64,000 bases of DNA from the NCBI GenBank assembly GCA_003248655.1, contig QFPM01000013.1, forward strand, positions 45,855 through 109,854, written 5' to 3'. The stretch comes from Microbacterium sp. (lineage in GTDB: Bacteria; Actinomycetota; Actinomycetes; Actinomycetales; Microbacteriaceae). Position 1 is the first letter of the stretch; each line of letters opens with the position of its first letter. Below are positions 61,861-64,000 of this stretch, one piece after another. Position numbers and translations under genes: made by a program. The notes under the pieces were generated by a model. It had not been told where the DNA came from and made no database searches. It saw only the letters and a program-made list of their open reading frames with translations.

Positions 61861-63375
61861 ATGGCTGATTACGTCATCGCCCTTGACCAGGGCACCACCT
61901 CGAGCCGCGCGATCATCTTCGACAAGAAGGGGTCGATCATCGCGACCGGTCAGAAGGAGCACGAGCAGATCATGCCGCGCGCCGGATGGGTCGAGCACAA
62001 CCCCATCGAGATCCGCGACAACATGCGCGAGGTCATCGGCATCGCGCTGGGTCGCGCGAACCTCACCCGCCACGACATCGCGGCGGTCGGCATCACCAAC
62101 CAGCGCGAGACCGCGGTCGTCTGGGACAAGAACACCGGCGAGCCGGTCTACAACGCGATCGTCTGGCAGGACACGCGTACCCAGCCGATCGTCGACCGCC
62201 TCGCGGGCGACGAGGGCGTCGAGAAGTACAAGGACATCGTCGGGCTGCCGCTCGCGACCTACTTCTCGGGCACGAAGATCGTCTGGATCCTCGAGAACGT
62301 CGAGGGTGCGCGCGAGAAGGCCGAGGCCGGCGACCTCCTGTTCGGCACGACCGACACGTGGGTCCTCTGGAACCTCACGGGCGGCACCGACGGCGGTGTG
62401 CACGCGACCGATGTGACGAACGCGTCGCGCACGCTCTTCATGGACCTGAAGACCCTGTCGTGGCGCGAGGACATCCTCGCCGACTTCGGGGTGCCGCTGT
62501 CGATGCTCCCCGAGATCCGCTCGTCGAGCGAGGTGTACGGCGTCGCCCGCGACGCGTCGCTGCTTCGCGAGACGCCGATCGCCGGCATCCTGGGTGACCA
62601 GCAGGCGGCCACCTTCGGTCAGGCAGCGTTCGACGCCGGTGAGAGCAAGAACACCTACGGCACGGGCTGCTTCCTGATCTTCCAGACGGGCACCGAGATT
62701 GTGAAGAGCGAGAACGGTCTGCTCACGACGGTCGGCTACAAGCTGGGTGACGAGCCGGCGCACTACGCGCTCGAGGGTTCGATCGCCGTCACCGGGTCGC
62801 TCATCCAGTGGCTGCGCGACCAGCTCGGGATCATCTCCTCCGCCCCCGAGGTGGAGGAACTCGCGAAGAAGGTCGACGACAACGGCGGCGTGTACTTCGT
62901 GCCCGCGTTCTCGGGTCTGTTCGCCCCGTACTGGCGGCCGGATGCCCGCGGCGCGATCGTCGGTCTCACCCGCTACTCGAACCGGGGTCACATCGCTCGC
63001 GCGGCGCTGGAGGCCACGGCCTTCCAGACGCGTGAGGTGCTGGATGCCGTCAACGCCGACTCCGGCGTCGACCTGACGGAGCTGAAGGTCGACGGCGGCA
63101 TGATCGCCAACGACGCGCTCATGCAGTTCCAGGCCGACATCCTCGGTGTGCCGGTCGTCCGCCCCGTCGTCGCCGAGACGACCGCGCTCGGTGCAGCCTA
63201 CGCCGCGGGCCTCGCGGTCGGCTTCTGGAACAGCCTCGACGAGCTGCGTGCGAACTGGCAGGAAGACAAGCGCTGGACGCCGAACGACGACGTCGCCGAG
63301 CGCGAGCGCCAGCTGCGCCTGTGGAAGAAGGCCGTCACCAAGTCGATGGACTGGGTCGACGACGACGTGCGCTGA
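61861..63375 (+). CDS. glpK: Glycerol kinase
   Basis: 504 residues from ATG 61861 (AAGGAAG site). FGGY-type kinase phosphorylating glycerol. ALDQGTTSSRAIIFDKKG at 6-23, GWVEHNPIEI, ITNQRETAVVWDKNTGEPV, WQDTRT, LWNLTGG, the DQQAATFGQAAF and GTGCF ATP-loop region, and LKVDGGMIANDALMQFQADIL are all present. Length typical. Together with glpF and glpD it completes uptake and conversion of glycerol to dihydroxyacetone phosphate. Followed by repeat element C3. Confidence 0.97.
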   Translation: MADYVIALDQGTTSSRAIIFDKKGSIIATGQKEHEQIMPRAGWVEHNPIEIRDNMREVIGIALGRANLTRHDIAAVGITNQRETAVVWDKNTGEPVYNAIVWQDTRTQPIVDRLAGDEGVEKYKDIVGLPLATYFSGTKIVWILENVEGAREKAEAGDLLFGTTDTWVLWNLTGGTDGGVHATDVTNASRTLFMDLKTLSWREDILADFGVPLSMLPEIRSSSEVYGVARDASLLRETPIAGILGDQQAATFGQAAFDAGESKNTYGTGCFLIFQTGTEIVKSENGLLTTVGYKLGDEPAHYALEGSIAVTGSLIQWLRDQLGIISSAPEVEELAKKVDDNGGVYFVPAFSGLFAPYWRPDARGAIVGLTRYSNRGHIARAALEATAFQTREVLDAVNADSGVDLTELKVDGGMIANDALMQFQADILGVPVVRPVVAETTALGAAYAAGLAVGFWNSLDELRANWQEDKRWTPNDDVAERERQLRLWKKAVTKSMDWVDDDVR

Positions 63376-63396
63376 CCCTCTGCCTGGCCCGGAGTG

Positions 63397-63455
63397 ACTC
63401 GGGGTCGCGATGTGCCCCCTCAGCGTGATCGAGGGGGCACCTAGCGACCCCGAGT
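63397..63455. repeat. Family C inverted-repeat element, copy 3, in the glpK-YjbR gap
   Basis: Nested stems: outer ACTCGGGGTCGC (63397-63408) with GCGACCCCGAGT (63444-63455), inner GTGCCCCCTC (63412-63421) with GAGGGGGCAC (63431-63440). The whole can form a long, nearly continuous hairpin 21 bases after the glpK stop. The right arm lies inside the last codons of the leftward YjbR-like gene. Could double as a bidirectional terminator. Confidence 0.9.
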
Positions 63456-63860
63456 TGGCCTGTTGAGGACGGACGGGGAGTCGAGCAGGGCCACGAGCCG
63501 GCGCGGAGCGGCGCGTCGGTACGAGGCATCCAACAGCTCGGCCACCTCATCCCAATCGGTGTCTGCGCCGAGGTCGAGCGCGAGCCATCCGTGCGGCCAC
63601 AGGTACGACGGCTCGAAGAACCGGGCATCCTGCCTTAGCGCCGGCTCATCGACGAGGTCGGGGCGCACCAGCAGCGCGGTGTCGTGGCGATCGGTGGTGT
63701 CGCCGCGGCGACTGCCTCCGTAGTACGCGAACACGCGCTCGGCGGAGAACGTCGGGCGCCCGTGCGTGACCTTCTCGACGGCCTCGGGCAGGGCGAGGGC
63801 GAGGGTCCGCAGCCTCACGAGGAGCGGGTCTGCGTCATCGAACATGAGCGGATGCGGCAT
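63441..63860 (-). CDS. YjbR/MmcQ-like protein
   Basis: 139 residues from ATG 63860. Family pattern: LRTLALALPEAVEKVTHGRPTF at the start, ERVFAYYGG, LLVRPDLVDEPALRQDARFFEPSYL, GWLALDL then DWDEVAELLDASYRRAAPRRLVALL, matching YjbR-type (MmcQ-like) proteins, presumed to bind nucleic acid, function unknown. Its final residues RPTRGR and TAG stop are encoded by the repeat C3 right arm, so the tail was set by that repeat. The start has no strong ribosome site. Confidence 0.84.
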   Translation of the reverse strand: MPHPLMFDDADPLLVRLRTLALALPEAVEKVTHGRPTFSAERVFAYYGGSRRGDTTDRHDTALLVRPDLVDEPALRQDARFFEPSYLWPHGWLALDLGADTDWDEVAELLDASYRRAAPRRLVALLDSPSVLNRPTRGR

Positions 63861-63959
63861 GCCGCCATCCTGCCGCGCTCCGCCCTGCAGCGCACCCGTC
63901 ACGGTGACGTCCCGCTGAGTGGTGGAGTTTCTCAACACCGTGCGGGTCAGTTGTTCTGA

Positions 63960-64000
63960 TTATGCCGCAGTGAGTTCGGGGATGCTCACCTCCTCGGGTT
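63960..64000 (-). CDS. 3' end of an unidentified leftward gene (cut by window edge)
   Basis: The last 12 full codons (PEEVSIPELTAA) and a TAA stop at 63960-63962 of a frame entering from the right. They are too few residues to identify. The 99 bases between this stop and the YjbR-like start hold the palindrome CGTCACGGTGACG (63898-63910) and GAGTTTCTCAACA, a string that could be an insertion-sequence end, but nothing confirms it. Confidence 0.35.
   Translation of the reverse strand, partial: PEEVSIPELTAA

Overview
This is a 64 kb stretch of an actinobacterial chromosome. Very high GC, many GTG and some TTG starts, tightly overlapping GTGA/ATGA gene junctions, and frequent GGATGCCG/GCATCC runs inside genes point to the family Microbacteriaceae, most likely Microbacterium or a close relative. 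That assignment comes from sequence style and gene content, not from a marker-gene comparison. Most of the window is core chromosome. No prophage, integrase, CRISPR array or complete insertion sequence was seen.

Layout. 1-1.7 kb: the 5' part of an exopolysaccharide sugar-phosphate transferase gene and a Glu-Asp-Phe tRNA operon. 1.9-16.4 kb: a Tat-exported M23 peptidase, ppa, then the conserved tilS-hpt-ftsH-folE-folP-folB-folK block running through DUF3180 and two bacterial-PH membrane proteins into a DUF2520 protein, lysS and a LysE exporter. 16.4-25 kb: DUF4192 protein, cardiolipin synthase, a lipoprotein, a MarR/FAD-monooxygenase/DUF998 locus with a clear palindromic operator, a small reductase, and a tandem DUF2975-type membrane pair with an XRE regulator. 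25.1-27.6 kb: clpC. 28.8-35.5 kb: a catabolic cluster made of an APC permease, a glutamine-synthetase-like gamma-glutamylase, a class-I amidotransferase hydrolase, an aldehyde dehydrogenase, an SDR dehydrogenase and a GntR regulator. The gene set fits use of an amino alcohol such as ethanolamine through gamma-glutamylated intermediates. 35.5-43.4 kb: a zinc metallopeptidase, two transglutaminase-like proteins and a fused circularly permuted ATP-grasp/alpha-E protein, a poorly understood predicted peptide-modification system.

43.4-49.7 kb: short ArgA-type acetyltransferase, radA, L-lactate dehydrogenase, DUF899 protein, tRNA-Ser(CGA), small membrane protein and a DUF4304 protein. 49.8-53.5 kb: a LacI regulator beside a 5'-truncated rhamnulokinase remnant and an SLC13 permease. 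This block is bracketed by two copies of the same 77 bp repeat. 53.5-58.1 kb: a D,D-carboxypeptidase gene divergent from a TPP-riboswitch-controlled thiamine-precursor ECF transporter (YkoE-YkoD-YkoC). 58.1-63.4 kb: a SorC/DeoR regulator and the glycerol genes glpD-glpF-glpK, with related operator sequences before glpD and glpF. 63.4-64 kb: a YjbR-like gene and the last codons of an unidentified gene.

The most unusual non-coding signal is a set of long inverted-repeat elements in the gaps between genes. There are at least three multi-copy families with unrelated arms plus one single-copy element. Two of the families share almost exactly the same overall length (77-78 bp). In two places a family member extends into the 3' end of a coding sequence.
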